Source: Litorivivens sp041624475
GTDB lineage: Bacteria; Pseudomonadota; Gammaproteobacteria; Pseudomonadales; Spongiibacteraceae
Direction: 5' to 3'
Length of the DNA: 64,000 nucleotides
Assembly: GCF_041624475.1 (NCBI RefSeq)
Contig: NZ_JBFJUX010000003.1
Coordinates: forward strand, 248,001-312,000
How positions within the stretch are numbered: position 1 is the first letter of the stretch; each line of letters opens with the position of its first letter. Shown one piece after another: positions 8,272-17,383 of the stretch. Position numbers and translations under genes: made by a program. The notes beneath the pieces were generated by a model. The model had not been told where the DNA came from. It ran no database searches and saw nothing but the letters and a program-made list of their open reading frames with translations.

Positions 8272-8304
8272 ATTTGTGTAGGAAAAAGGTCAGAGCACGA
8301 GAAC

Positions 8305-8476
8305 CCGGGTTCGACAAATTGCGCCAGCAATTTGCTACGAGCGGCCTCAGCCGCGAAGCCCGAAGGGGCAAAACAGCCCTTAGGCTGTTTTGATTAATCC
8401 CGTCCGGTCCGCCAAACAAATAAAGAGCCCTGCCATCGAGCAGGGTTTTTTATCTGTATCGGAAAAGTCCAGAACA
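8305..8476 (+). repeat. Decayed second tRNA-Asp 3' end with hairpin-rich insert and duplicated terminator
   Basis: CCGGGTTCGA (8305-8314) resembles the first half of the tRNA-Asp T-arm. After 83 other bases, TCCCGTCCGGTCCGCCA and the tRNA's 3' flank resume at 8398. The flank repeats 8216 to about 8297 with a shift of 181-182 bp and few changes, and includes a second copy of the terminator (stem 8428-8433 with 8440-8445, then six T). The insert folds as three hairpins with 4-base loops: 8315-8334, 8341-8354 and 8370-8391. No tRNA 5' half precedes it, so this is not a working tRNA. It may be a remnant of a tandem tRNA-Asp array or an attachment-site scar. Confidence 0.75.
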
Positions 8477-8484
8477 AAAAAAAG

Positions 8485-8511
8485 AACCCGCCATATGAGC
8501 GGGTTTTTTTA
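8485..8511. terminator. Bidirectional terminator before the aldehyde dehydrogenase stop
   Basis: Stem AACCCGC/GCGGGTT (8485-8491, 8499-8505) with a 7-base loop has A-runs before it and T-runs after it, so it can work for the minus-strand dehydrogenase and as a backstop for the tRNA unit. Confidence 0.85.
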
Positions 8512-8531
8512 TGCCTGTTGCTGCGTTCGGC

Positions 8532-9986
8532 TTATAGCTTCAGCTTCAGCATCATTTTGTACATCTTGTCGAAAAAGTCGCCGTAGGGCGGTGCCATCAT
8601 CAGTAGGCCACTGATAGGGCCCTGCTTGAAGATGGGGCGCATCTTGGAAAATTCCACAAAACCCTCGTAGCCGTGATAGTGGCCCATGCCGCTGTTGCCC
8701 ACGCCACCGAAGGGCATGTCGTGTTGGGCAACGTGCACTACGCTGTCGTTGAGGCACATACCTCCCGACAGGGTGTTGTAGATGACCTGCTCCTGCAGCT
8801 TTTTATCGTTGCTATAAAGGTAGAGGGCCAGCGGCCGTTCGTTGGCGTTGATATATTCGATGACCTCTTCGATGGAATCGTAGGGTTTGATCGGGAGCAG
8901 GGGCCCGAAAATTTCTTCCTGCATGATGGTCATGTCGTTGTCGACATCGCAGACGATGTGCGGCGCAATCTTGCGCAGACTGTCATCGTTGGCGGCCTGA
9001 TCCAGCAGGTTGATGGCCTTGGCGCCTTTTCCAGTGGCATCGGCCAGTGTTTCTTTCAGGCGCTGATAGGATTTTTCGTCAATGATTGAAGTGTAGTCAG
9101 GGGTGTCCAGTCGCGGGTAGCGTTTCTGCAATACGGTTTTGGCTGCGGCAACAAACGCTTCAACCTTGGCGCGCGGCACGAACACATAGTCCGGCGCGAC
9201 GCAGGTCTGACCGGCGTTGAGGTACTTGCCAAATAGCAGGCGTTCCGCGGCGGTTTCAAGCGGGTAGTCTTCGGCAACGATGGTTGGCGATTTGCCGCCC
9301 AGTTCCAGCGTGACCGGGGTCAGGTACTTGGCGGCGGTTGCCATTACGGTTTTGCCAGTTGCCGGCGAGCCGGTAAAGATGAGGTGATCCCAGGGGCGGT
9401 CAGTAAAGTCCTGAGCTGAAACGCCGGGCACGACACAGAGCACGGTATCGTCAAAGGCTTCGCTGATCAGCTTGTCCATCAGTCGCGCCAGTGTTTGGGA
9501 GTTCGACGCCATTTTTATGATGCAGCGATTCCCTGCTGCCAGTGCGCTGATAGCAGGGCTGAGGGCCAGAAATAGTGGGTAATTCCAGGGTGTGACTATG
9601 CCGATGACACCCTTGGGCTGGGGCACGACGCTGTTGCTGGCCCCGAAAAAAGCCAGACCAACGTGGCGCTTCTGGGGCTTGGCCCATTTCTTCAGGCGTT
9701 TCCTGGTGTAGTGACAACCGCTGATCAGACCAAAGATCTCCAGCACCTTGGATTCCTGGGCTGCGCGGTTGCCAAAGTCGGTGCTGATTGCCTCAGCAAT
9801 GGCGTCCTGATGGTCTTCCAGCAGTTTGGCAAGACGATCCAGATGAGCAATGCGTTCGGCAATGCTCGGGTAGGCCTTTTTGCGAGACGCCTGCTTTTGG
9901 CGATTAAATACCTCGTCAATGCGGGATAGCTCTACGGTGTCCGGGGTGGCGCCTGATGCGGTTGTGGCGGTCGCTAAGTTGCTCAT
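8532..9986 (-). CDS. NAD(P)-dependent aldehyde dehydrogenase, coniferyl-aldehyde dehydrogenase type
   Basis: A 484-aa ALDH-superfamily enzyme. GVIGIVTPWNYPLFLA contains the conserved PWN(Y)P segment, FTGSPATGK is the cofactor loop, LELGGKSP holds the general-base Glu (E228), and NAGQTCVAPDYV holds the nucleophile (C262). The C-terminal segment NDSVVHVAQHDMPFGGVGNSGMGHYHG resembles CalB-type enzymes (seen as MPFGGVGNSGMG). CalB-like members oxidise hydrophobic and aromatic aldehydes; the substrate here is unproven. It is monocistronic, with a terminator at its 3' end and a 276-bp upstream region shared with the divergent coiled-coil gene. Confidence 0.88.
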   Translation of the reverse strand: MSNLATATTASGATPDTVELSRIDEVFNRQKQASRKKAYPSIAERIAHLDRLAKLLEDHQDAIAEAISTDFGNRAAQESKVLEIFGLISGCHYTRKRLKKWAKPQKRHVGLAFFGASNSVVPQPKGVIGIVTPWNYPLFLALSPAISALAAGNRCIIKMASNSQTLARLMDKLISEAFDDTVLCVVPGVSAQDFTDRPWDHLIFTGSPATGKTVMATAAKYLTPVTLELGGKSPTIVAEDYPLETAAERLLFGKYLNAGQTCVAPDYVFVPRAKVEAFVAAAKTVLQKRYPRLDTPDYTSIIDEKSYQRLKETLADATGKGAKAINLLDQAANDDSLRKIAPHIVCDVDNDMTIMQEEIFGPLLPIKPYDSIEEVIEYINANERPLALYLYSNDKKLQEQVIYNTLSGGMCLNDSVVHVAQHDMPFGGVGNSGMGHYHGYEGFVEFSKMRPIFKQGPISGLLMMAPPYGDFFDKMYKMMLKLKL

Positions 9987-10262
9987 TTCAAATCCTCACT
10001 GGCTGAACGGGCTGCTTTTGTTATGTCGTGTAATAGGTGTATACATGCTATGCCTATCCGGGCGGGGAATAAACACTCGATTTGCCCTCGGGTCGCATGT
10101 TTTAATCGAGTCAAGACAAGGGCTTGTCTGCTGAAGTCCGTTGCGGGCGTCACTGCAGTAGTGTGATAGTGTTCCCTGTTAAGTTATTGATTCAGGGTTA
10201 CTATTGACCGGATATACTGTCGCAGGCGCCTTGTCCTGTGTGGCATCACGTGCGGAGCGAGC

Positions 10263-11636
10263 ATGCTCGATATACAGCCGGGAACCAACGAAGCAGTCAT
10301 TTTTTTCAAGTCCGACCTGGTGGATAAGGAAATCCTGTACCCCGAATTTGAGGCGGTATTGGACGGCTTTATCGGCCTGTCTGACTACGCCAACCGCATT
10401 GTCAAAGCAGTTTATCTGCAAATCAGTCCCCGGCTGACCATTCAGGCCGCTGTGTTTTTTACTGTTCCCTTTCTTGACGATGGTCAGGTCGATCCAAACT
10501 GGAATATCCCCCTTCAGCACTTGGCTGACCATGGTCAGGCTGGGCCGGATCTGGGCGAGGGCAAAATTCGTCTGGCCTGTCGCAGTGTCTGCCCAGTGTC
10601 CTGGTATAAGGACAAGCTGTGGGATCCGGATATGCAGGGCAGTATGACTACCCTGGATTTATTGGTCAGCGCGGTAAAACGCAACAAGCTCGGTTTGATG
10701 GTGCAGCGATCCGCTCCGCCCTCGCCGAGCTCGCCGGCTGTTGCGACCCAGTCATCGGCGCCGCAGCTGCAGAGTCAGGGATTGCAACAGCCCCCTTTTA
10801 ATCGTAAATACCGGCACCGGATAGAAGGTTTGCGCAAGCAGCACGCGCTTGAGCAGCGAACCCTGGCAGAGCGATATCAGCGGCAGCGGGAGAAACTGGA
10901 AACTGAATACGTCGATCGTCTCGAGCAGTGTGACAAGGTCATTCAGGAGCTGAAGCAGCGCCTGTCCAAATCACGACGACGTGAGCTGCAGTTGAAGGAA
11001 GCGATCGACAAATACGAGTCGCAGTTCAACAAGATCCGCGACCGCTATGAAGAGTCTTTGAAGCGAGGCAGCTCCGAGTACGCCGCAGAAGTGGCCATAC
11101 TCCGAGAGCAGTTCGCGGCAGAGATGCAGAACAAGCTGGAAGCCCAGTCTGAGGAGCTGGGGGAGCGCATTGCCATGCGTGAATCCGAGCTACACTTACG
11201 GGATCAGCAAATAGCCAAGTTGCGGGATGAGTTAACAAAAGCGAAGTATGAAATCAGTTCACTGATGAAGAACGACAGCGGTCAGGTGTTGCAGCGCATG
11301 ACCGACAGCGGCATTACCTTTGTAGCCTTCCATCCCGGTATTGAGCACCTGGTGTTGGCGCCTGCTGAAGTAACTGCCTATCTCAACAATCCCATTGCTT
11401 TCGTTGCGGAGCGTTGTGGTGTCAGTGAAGATCGCTACCGCGAGTGGCTGATGCACTATCGCCTGCCGGTGTGCCGCCACAAGGACCACGAAGGCAGCCA
11501 AATCTGTGGCCAGCCCATTGATAAAGTCCTAAAACCCTTTTACTACCGCCCCGGCGAAAGCGATTGCTGCAGAGAACATCGAAGACTCGCCGGCGCCGAT
11601 ATCGCTGAGCCTGCCCCTCTCCCGACGCCCCCTTGA
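10263..11636 (+). CDS. Unrecognised coiled-coil protein with C-terminal Cys/His cluster
   Basis: 457 aa; I do not recognise the family. There are three visible parts. Residues 1 to about 140 form a mixed, probably globular domain (MLDIQPGTNEAVIFFKSDLV onward). A Ser/Pro/Gln-rich linker follows at about 150-180. Residues about 185-340 are a long charged heptad-like coiled coil. The last 100 residues carry Cys and His in a pattern that could bind zinc: CRHKDHEGSQICGQ and then ESDCCREHRR. There is no signal peptide or membrane helix. A GGAG element 6 bases before ATG 10263 supports the start. Its stop overlaps the TTG start of the next gene, which implies coupling to a PLP enzyme. A structural or DNA/membrane-organising role is only a guess. 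Confidence 0.75.
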   Translation: MLDIQPGTNEAVIFFKSDLVDKEILYPEFEAVLDGFIGLSDYANRIVKAVYLQISPRLTIQAAVFFTVPFLDDGQVDPNWNIPLQHLADHGQAGPDLGEGKIRLACRSVCPVSWYKDKLWDPDMQGSMTTLDLLVSAVKRNKLGLMVQRSAPPSPSSPAVATQSSAPQLQSQGLQQPPFNRKYRHRIEGLRKQHALEQRTLAERYQRQREKLETEYVDRLEQCDKVIQELKQRLSKSRRRELQLKEAIDKYESQFNKIRDRYEESLKRGSSEYAAEVAILREQFAAEMQNKLEAQSEELGERIAMRESELHLRDQQIAKLRDELTKAKYEISSLMKNDSGQVLQRMTDSGITFVAFHPGIEHLVLAPAEVTAYLNNPIAFVAERCGVSEDRYREWLMHYRLPVCRHKDHEGSQICGQPIDKVLKPFYYRPGESDCCREHRRLAGADIAEPAPLPTPP

Positions 11637-12574
11637 ATTTCCTGCCCCTGACACTGCACCGTATTTCTGACGAGCGGCTCGGCAATGTGACGTTGTCGCT
11701 TTGCCGGCTGGATCTGATTGCGGGCCCGGTGGCGGGCAATAAAAGGTTCAAGTTGTTGCCAAATCTGAAGCAGGCGCAGGCTCTGGGCTATCGAAAAGTC
11801 GCCAGCTTTGGCGGAGCCTGGTCAAATCACCTCGACGCCCTGGCAAGGGGAGGGGCGGCGCTCGGCATGGGTACGCTGGGTTTTGTGCGCGGGGGCGACG
11901 GCCAGCCGCTGACGCCCATGCTACGCGATGCGCAAGAATGTGGGATGGAGCTGGTTTTTCTGTCGCGGGCGGACTACCGCAAGCGTGGAGACGAGCAGTT
12001 CTTAAATTCGCTGACGGAGCAGTATCCCGATGTGCACTGGGTTCCCGAGGGCGGCAGCAATACCACTGGGGTGTCTGGGTGTGTCGAGCTGGGACGCGAG
12101 CTGGCTAAGATTGCGGCTGAACACGCTTTTGACTGTGTCGCCTTGCCCTGCGGTACCGGCGGTACGCTGGCCGGTGTAGCCCGGGGGCTTGAGGCGGCGG
12201 GCAGCGCGGCGCAAGCCGTGGGCTATGCCGTGCTCAAACCGGGAGCGTTTTTGCGCGAGGCGGTCGGGAAATTTCAGACGGCTTGTGGGGTAAGTGAAAA
12301 TTGGTCAGTGGTGACGAGCCATCACGGCGGTGGCTATGCGCGTTGTCCGCAGGCCCTGGCTGACTTTATTGAAGACTTTTACCGCCGACACAGAATCGCA
12401 TTGGACCCGGTCTATAGCGGCAAGCTGATGTGGGGCCTGTTTCAGGATGCAGAGGCGGGCGCTTACAGAGGAAAATCGGTTCTGGCCCTGCACACCGGTG
12501 GGCTGCAGGGCCTTAGGGGCTATCCGGCCTTACTTGCCAACTTGACCGAGATGGGGTTTCAGGGTCTGCAGTAG
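11633..12574 (+). CDS. PLP-dependent ACC deaminase / D-cysteine desulfhydrase family protein
   Basis: A 313-aa fold-type II PLP enzyme. GNKRFKLLPNLKQAQALG holds the Schiff-base lysine region, FGGAWSNHLDALA is the Asn-containing substrate loop, and CGTGGTLAGVARG is the phosphate-binding glycine loop. The family covers 1-aminocyclopropane-1-carboxylate deaminase and D-cysteine desulfhydrase; most marine bacterial members of this length are of unknown specificity. The start is TTG at 11633 inside the stop of the coiled-coil gene (TTGA overlap). Its 3' end overlaps suhB on the other strand by 45 bp. Confidence 0.85.
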   Translation: MNFLPLTLHRISDERLGNVTLSLCRLDLIAGPVAGNKRFKLLPNLKQAQALGYRKVASFGGAWSNHLDALARGGAALGMGTLGFVRGGDGQPLTPMLRDAQECGMELVFLSRADYRKRGDEQFLNSLTEQYPDVHWVPEGGSNTTGVSGCVELGRELAKIAAEHAFDCVALPCGTGGTLAGVARGLEAAGSAAQAVGYAVLKPGAFLREAVGKFQTACGVSENWSVVTSHHGGGYARCPQALADFIEDFYRRHRIALDPVYSGKLMWGLFQDAEAGAYRGKSVLALHTGGLQGLRGYPALLANLTEMGFQGLQ

Positions 12575-13336
12575 GGGTTTCAGTACTTTCGGGTTGGCGG
12601 CGACAATATTGCCGTCTTCGTAAAACTGGTTACCACCCTGAAAGTCGCTGACCAGTCCGCCCGCTTCTTTGATCAGCAGAATGCCCGCGGCGATATCCCA
12701 CTTGTTCAGGCCAACTTCCCAGAAGCCGTCGAGGCGGCCTGCGGCCAGATAGGCCAGGTCCAGAGCGGCGGCTCCAGCGCGGCGAATACCCGCACTTTGG
12801 GAGGCCACGGCGGCAATGCTTGCGGTGTAGGCGGGAATCAGGTGGTCGTTGCGATTCTTGTAGGGAATACCGGTGCCGAGCAGTGCGCCTTCCAGCGAGG
12901 TGAGGTTGCTCACCCGAATCCGCCGACCGTTGAGCTGGGCGCCGCGCCCGCGGCTGGCGGTAAATTCTTCGCGTCGAATAGGGTCGAGAATCACCGCATG
13001 CTCGATAACCCCTTTGTGCAGGCAGGCAATGGAAACACAGTAATGGGGAATGCCGCGCACGAAGTTGGTGGTGCCGTCCAGCGGGTCGATAACCCATTGG
13101 TAGTCCGAGTTGCCTTCATCGCTCAGGCCGGATTCTTCGCCCAGAATGGCGTGATCGGGGTAGGCCTTCTGGATGTGGTAAACAATCTCGCGCTCGGCAG
13201 CGCGATCAATGTCGGTGACAAAATCGTTGGTACCTTTGGTCTCGATTTTGAGGCGCTCGGTCTGTTCAGCGGCGCGGGCAATAATTTCCCCCGCCTTGCG
13301 CGCGGCGCGAAGCGCAATGTTTACCATTGGTTGCAT
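12530..13336 (-). CDS. suhB: Inositol-1-monophosphatase family protein SuhB
   Basis: 268 aa. Mg-dependent phosphatase motifs are present: GEESG, DPLDGTTNFVRGIPHY and WDIAAG near the C-terminus. In enterobacteria SuhB also joins the rRNA antitermination complex. It is monocistronic, and its last 45 bases are also coding sequence for the convergent PLP enzyme. The 215-bp region upstream of its ATG is shared with pyrG. Confidence 0.93.
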   Translation of the reverse strand: MQPMVNIALRAARKAGEIIARAAEQTERLKIETKGTNDFVTDIDRAAEREIVYHIQKAYPDHAILGEESGLSDEGNSDYQWVIDPLDGTTNFVRGIPHYCVSIACLHKGVIEHAVILDPIRREEFTASRGRGAQLNGRRIRVSNLTSLEGALLGTGIPYKNRNDHLIPAYTASIAAVASQSAGIRRAGAAALDLAYLAAGRLDGFWEVGLNKWDIAAGILLIKEAGGLVSDFQGGNQFYEDGNIVAANPKVLKPLLQTLKPHLGQVGK

Positions 13337-13551
13337 GTGGTTAGAGCCTTGGTCTTGAAGCGTCGTAAGGCGCGCGATTATACCAGAGAGGGCGCGGGGA
13401 AGAGAGTGCTAAATTCGTCGCGACAATGTGTGCTCTGAATTGTTTCACCCGGGGCTTCCTGCTAGACTGGCCCCCCATCTCACGGGGGCTGGGAAACGCT
13501 TATTCTCGCGCCTCTTACCCTCTAAACCTGCATACTCTTTATAGGTAGTAC

Positions 13552-15183
13552 ATGGCGCGTTTTATCTTCGTGACCGGTGGTGTTGTTTCTTCATTGGGCA
13601 AAGGAATTGCCTCGGCATCGCTTGGGGCTATTCTCGAGGCCCGTGGCCTCAATGTCACCGTCCTCAAGCTTGACCCTTATATCAATGTCGATCCGGGTAC
13701 CATGAGCCCGTTCCAGCACGGCGAGGTCTTTGTGACCGAAGACGGCGCCGAAACGGATCTGGACCTGGGTCACTATGAGCGTTTCCTGCGCTCGAAAATG
13801 GGCAAGCGCAATAATTTCACGACCGGTCGGGTCTACGAGACCGTGCTGCGCAAGGAGCGTCGCGGCGACTACCTGGGCGGCACTGTGCAGGTTATTCCCC
13901 ATATCACTGACGAGATCAAGCGCCGGGTGATGCTCGGTGCTGGCGATGCGGATATTGCCATCGTCGAGATCGGCGGTACGGTGGGTGACATTGAAGGTCT
14001 GCCGTTTTTTGAAGCTGCCCGCCAGATGCAGGTAGAGCTGGGTGCCAAAAATGCCATGTTGATGCACCTGACGCTGGTGCCTTACATCGCAACCGCCGGT
14101 GAAACCAAAACCAAACCCACCCAGCACTCGGTTAAAGAGCTGCGCTCTATCGGTTTGCAGCCGGATATCCTGCTGTGTCGCTCTGATCATGAAATAGATG
14201 AAGGTTCGCGCCGCAAGATTGCCTTGTTCACCAACGTCGAGCCGCGCTCGGTCATCCCGCTGCCAGATGCCGATTCACTCTATCGCATTCCGTCCATGCT
14301 CAAATCCCACGGCCTGGATAACATTATTGTCGAGCGCTTCGGCATTGAATGCCCTGAAGCCGACCTGTCTGAATGGGATGCGGTAATTGACGGCGATCTG
14401 CACCCCGAGCAGGAAGTCACCATCGCCATGGTCGGCAAGTATATGGAGCTGATCGACGCCTACAAATCCCTGAACGAAGCACTGTCCCACGCGGGCATCC
14501 ACTCCAAAACCAAGGTCAAAATCCGCTACATCGATTCCGAGGAAGTGGAAACCAAAGGGCCGTCAGTGCTCGATGGTGTGCAGGGCATACTGGTGCCCGG
14601 CGGTTTCGGTAATCGGGGTGTGGAAGGCAAGGTGCTGACCGTAAAACACGCCCGAGAGAACAGGATTCCCTATCTGGGAATCTGCTTGGGGATGCAGGTG
14701 GCGGTGATTGATTACGCCCGCCATGTGGCAGGCCTTGAGGGTGCCAACAGCACCGAGTTTGTCGAAGATGCCAAGCATCCGGTCATCGCGCTGATTACGG
14801 AATGGCAGGATGCCAGCGGCAAGGTTGAAACCCGTGATGAAAATGTTGATCTGGGAGGGACCATGCGGCTGGGCGGTCAGGAATGTGGTCTGGTGGCGGG
14901 CACACGTGCCTGCGATGCCTACGGCTCGGAGCGTATCGTTGAGCGTCATCGCCATCGCTACGAGGTCAACAATAACTACCTCGAGCAACTGCAGGGTGCG
15001 GGACTGACCATTTCCGGTTGGTCGTCCGATGGCTCGCTGGTGGAAGTGGTTGAGTTGGCGGACCACCCCTGGTTTATCGCCTGTCAGTTCCACCCGGAAT
15101 TCACCTCGCGCCCGCGTGAGGGTCATCCGCTGTTTAACGGCTTTGTCGGGGCCGCGCTGGAGCAACTGGGTAAGAGCTCATGA
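13552..15183 (+). CDS. pyrG: CTP synthase
   Basis: 543 aa, the normal length. The N-terminal synthetase domain starts ARFIFVTGGVVSSLGKGI (P-loop), and the C-terminal class I glutaminase has the nucleophile segment LGICLGMQVA and the catalytic His/Glu in FHPEFTS. It makes CTP from UTP, ATP and glutamine. It opens the run pyrG-kdsA-eno-ftsB-ispD-ispF-truD, with kdsA starting inside its stop codon. No attenuator of the Gram-positive pyrG type was seen upstream. Confidence 0.98.
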   Translation: MARFIFVTGGVVSSLGKGIASASLGAILEARGLNVTVLKLDPYINVDPGTMSPFQHGEVFVTEDGAETDLDLGHYERFLRSKMGKRNNFTTGRVYETVLRKERRGDYLGGTVQVIPHITDEIKRRVMLGAGDADIAIVEIGGTVGDIEGLPFFEAARQMQVELGAKNAMLMHLTLVPYIATAGETKTKPTQHSVKELRSIGLQPDILLCRSDHEIDEGSRRKIALFTNVEPRSVIPLPDADSLYRIPSMLKSHGLDNIIVERFGIECPEADLSEWDAVIDGDLHPEQEVTIAMVGKYMELIDAYKSLNEALSHAGIHSKTKVKIRYIDSEEVETKGPSVLDGVQGILVPGGFGNRGVEGKVLTVKHARENRIPYLGICLGMQVAVIDYARHVAGLEGANSTEFVEDAKHPVIALITEWQDASGKVETRDENVDLGGTMRLGGQECGLVAGTRACDAYGSERIVERHRHRYEVNNNYLEQLQGAGLTISGWSSDGSLVEVVELADHPWFIACQFHPEFTSRPREGHPLFNGFVGAALEQLGKSS

Positions 15184-16037
15184 GCGTTGCCGATAGAACC
15201 ATCAGCGTAGCGGGCTTGCCGGTCGCCAATGACCGCCCGTTTACCCTGTTTGGCGGGATGAATGTGCTCGAATCCCGCGATCTGGCGATGCAGGTTGCCG
15301 AGTCCTATGTCCGGGTGTGTGAAAAACTCGGCATCCCTTACGTTTTCAAAGCCTCCTTTGACAAGGCCAACCGCTCGTCGGTGCATTCCTACCGCGGCCC
15401 GGGTATGGATGAAGGCTTGAAAATCTTTCAGGAGATCAAGGCGACATTTAACGTGCCTGTGATTACCGATATCCACGAAATATATCAGGCTAAGCCGGTT
15501 GCTGACGTTTGCGATGTGTTGCAGTTGCCGGCCTTTCTGGCGCGCCAGACCGACCTGGTTAAAGCCATGGCGGAAACCGGTGCGGTTATTAACATCAAGA
15601 AACCGCAGTTTCTCAGCCCGGCGCAGATGAAAAATATCTGTGAAAAATTCGCTGAATGCGGCAATGAACAGATCATGCTGTGCGAACGCGGCAGCAACTT
15701 CGGGTACGATAATCTGGTGGTCGACATGCTGGGTTTTCGCACCATGCGAGAGGTGAGTGGCGGGGCACCGCTGATCTTTGATGTGACTCATGCCCTGCAA
15801 TGTCGCGATCCCATGGGCGCGGCTTCTGGTGGTCGTCGACATCAGGTGGCGGAATTGGGTAGGGCAGGCATGGCACTTGGTCTGGCCGGGCTTTTCCTTG
15901 AAGCGCACCCGGATCCTGCCAAGGCCAAATGTGATGGTCCCAGCGCCTTGCCGCTGGATAAGTTAGAGCCCTTCCTGGCGCAGATGAAGGCGGTGGATGA
16001 CACCGTGAAACAGCTGCCCGCCCTCGATATTCAGTAA
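15180..16037 (+). CDS. kdsA: 3-deoxy-8-phosphooctulonate synthase
   Basis: 285 aa. KdsA condenses phosphoenolpyruvate with arabinose-5-phosphate to KDO-8-phosphate for lipopolysaccharide inner core. Family segments seen: FGGMNVLESRDLAM, FKASFDKANRSS, VITDIHE, INIKKPQFLSP and FDVTHALQ. The segment IKKPQF has Asn-Ile-Lys before it, as in the metal-independent class. It overlaps pyrG by 4 bp (ATGA). PEP also links it to the next gene, eno. Confidence 0.98.
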   Translation: MSVADRTISVAGLPVANDRPFTLFGGMNVLESRDLAMQVAESYVRVCEKLGIPYVFKASFDKANRSSVHSYRGPGMDEGLKIFQEIKATFNVPVITDIHEIYQAKPVADVCDVLQLPAFLARQTDLVKAMAETGAVINIKKPQFLSPAQMKNICEKFAECGNEQIMLCERGSNFGYDNLVVDMLGFRTMREVSGGAPLIFDVTHALQCRDPMGAASGGRRHQVAELGRAGMALGLAGLFLEAHPDPAKAKCDGPSALPLDKLEPFLAQMKAVDDTVKQLPALDIQ

Positions 16038-16076
16038 CGCGAACCGAATACCTTTTGATCTATCTGGAGAACATTC

Positions 16077-17360
16077 ATGGCAGAAATCGTTGATATTAAA
16101 GCCTTTGAGGTACTGGACAGCCGGGGCAACCCCACTGTCGAGGCCGATGTGGTTCTGGCCTCCGGCGCCATTGGCAGCGCCTGCGCCCCATCAGGCGCCT
16201 CAACCGGCTCGCGCGAAGCACTGGAACTGCGCGATGGTGACAAAAACCGCTACCTGGGCAAGGGTGTGCAGAAAGCGGTCGCCAATATCAATACCACCAT
16301 CCGCGACCTGCTGATGGGCCGCGATGCCGAAGATCAGCGCGCTATCGACCAGGCGATGATTGATGCCGACGGTACTGAAAACAAAGCCAATCTGGGCGCC
16401 AATGCCATTTTGGCCGTGTCGCTGGCTGCCGCCAAAGCGGTTGCCGCCGAAAAGGGCATCCCGTTGTACCAGCACATCGCTGATATCAACGGCACATCGG
16501 GCCAGTACAGCATGCCTGTTCCAATGATGAATATCATTAATGGCGGCGAGCACGCCGACAACAATGTCGATATTCAGGAGTTTATGATTCAGCCGGTCGG
16601 CGCCGACAGTTTCACCGAGGCGCTGCGTCAGGGCGCCGAAATTTTTCACGCGCTGAAGAAGGTGCTGTCGAGCCGGGGGCTGAGCACCGCGGTGGGCGAC
16701 GAAGGCGGCTTTGCGCCCAACCTGCCGTCCAATGAAGCGGCACTGGAAGTGATTGCCGAAGCGGTCGCCAATGCAGGCTACAAACTCGGTGAAGACATTA
16801 CGCTGGCGCTGGATTGCGCGTCCTCCGAGTTTTATAAAGACGGGAAGTACGATCTGGCGGGTGAAGGCAAGGTATTCGATGCCGCCGGTTTTGCCGAGTA
16901 TCTGGATGATCTCTCGCAGAAGTACCCCATTATTTCCATCGAAGATGGTATGGACGAGAGTGACTGGGACGGCTGGGCGATTCTGACCAAGCGTATTGGC
17001 GACCGTGTGCAGCTGGTGGGTGACGATCTGTTTGTGACCAACACCAAGATTCTCAAGCGCGGTATCGACGAAAAAGTCGGCAACTCGATTCTGATCAAGT
17101 TCAACCAGATCGGTTCACTGAGTGAAACACTGGACGCCATCAAGATGGCCAAAGACGCCGGCTTCAGCGCGGTTATTTCCCACCGCAGCGGCGAGACTGA
17201 AGATACCACTATCGCCGATCTCGCGGTTGCTACGGCGGCCGGCCAGATCAAAACCGGTTCGCTGTGCCGTTCCGATCGGGTTGCCAAGTACAACCGCCTG
17301 CTGCGAATCGAAGCAGAGCTGGGTGCGGCATACCGCGGTCGGGATGAATTCAAATCCTGA
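16077..17360 (+). CDS. eno: Enolase
   Basis: 427 aa. Interconverts 2-phosphoglycerate and PEP; also a scaffold member of the RNA degradosome in enterobacteria. The N-terminus IVDIKAFEVLDSRGNPTVE, the metal ligands in LALDCASSEFY and SIEDGMDESDWDGW, the catalytic loop ILIKFNQIGSLSET and the SHRSGETEDT segment are all present. ATG 16077 has a CTGGAG element upstream. It lies 39 bp after kdsA. Confidence 0.98.
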   Translation: MAEIVDIKAFEVLDSRGNPTVEADVVLASGAIGSACAPSGASTGSREALELRDGDKNRYLGKGVQKAVANINTTIRDLLMGRDAEDQRAIDQAMIDADGTENKANLGANAILAVSLAAAKAVAAEKGIPLYQHIADINGTSGQYSMPVPMMNIINGGEHADNNVDIQEFMIQPVGADSFTEALRQGAEIFHALKKVLSSRGLSTAVGDEGGFAPNLPSNEAALEVIAEAVANAGYKLGEDITLALDCASSEFYKDGKYDLAGEGKVFDAAGFAEYLDDLSQKYPIISIEDGMDESDWDGWAILTKRIGDRVQLVGDDLFVTNTKILKRGIDEKVGNSILIKFNQIGSLSETLDAIKMAKDAGFSAVISHRSGETEDTTIADLAVATAAGQIKTGSLCRSDRVAKYNRLLRIEAELGAAYRGRDEFKS

Positions 17361-17383
17361 TTGCCGAATCGGGGAGCGCACCG

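Noticed and set aside
8009..8281. 90-codon frame running through the tRNA genes
   Set aside because: It is formed by tRNA sequence; both tRNAs are unambiguous.
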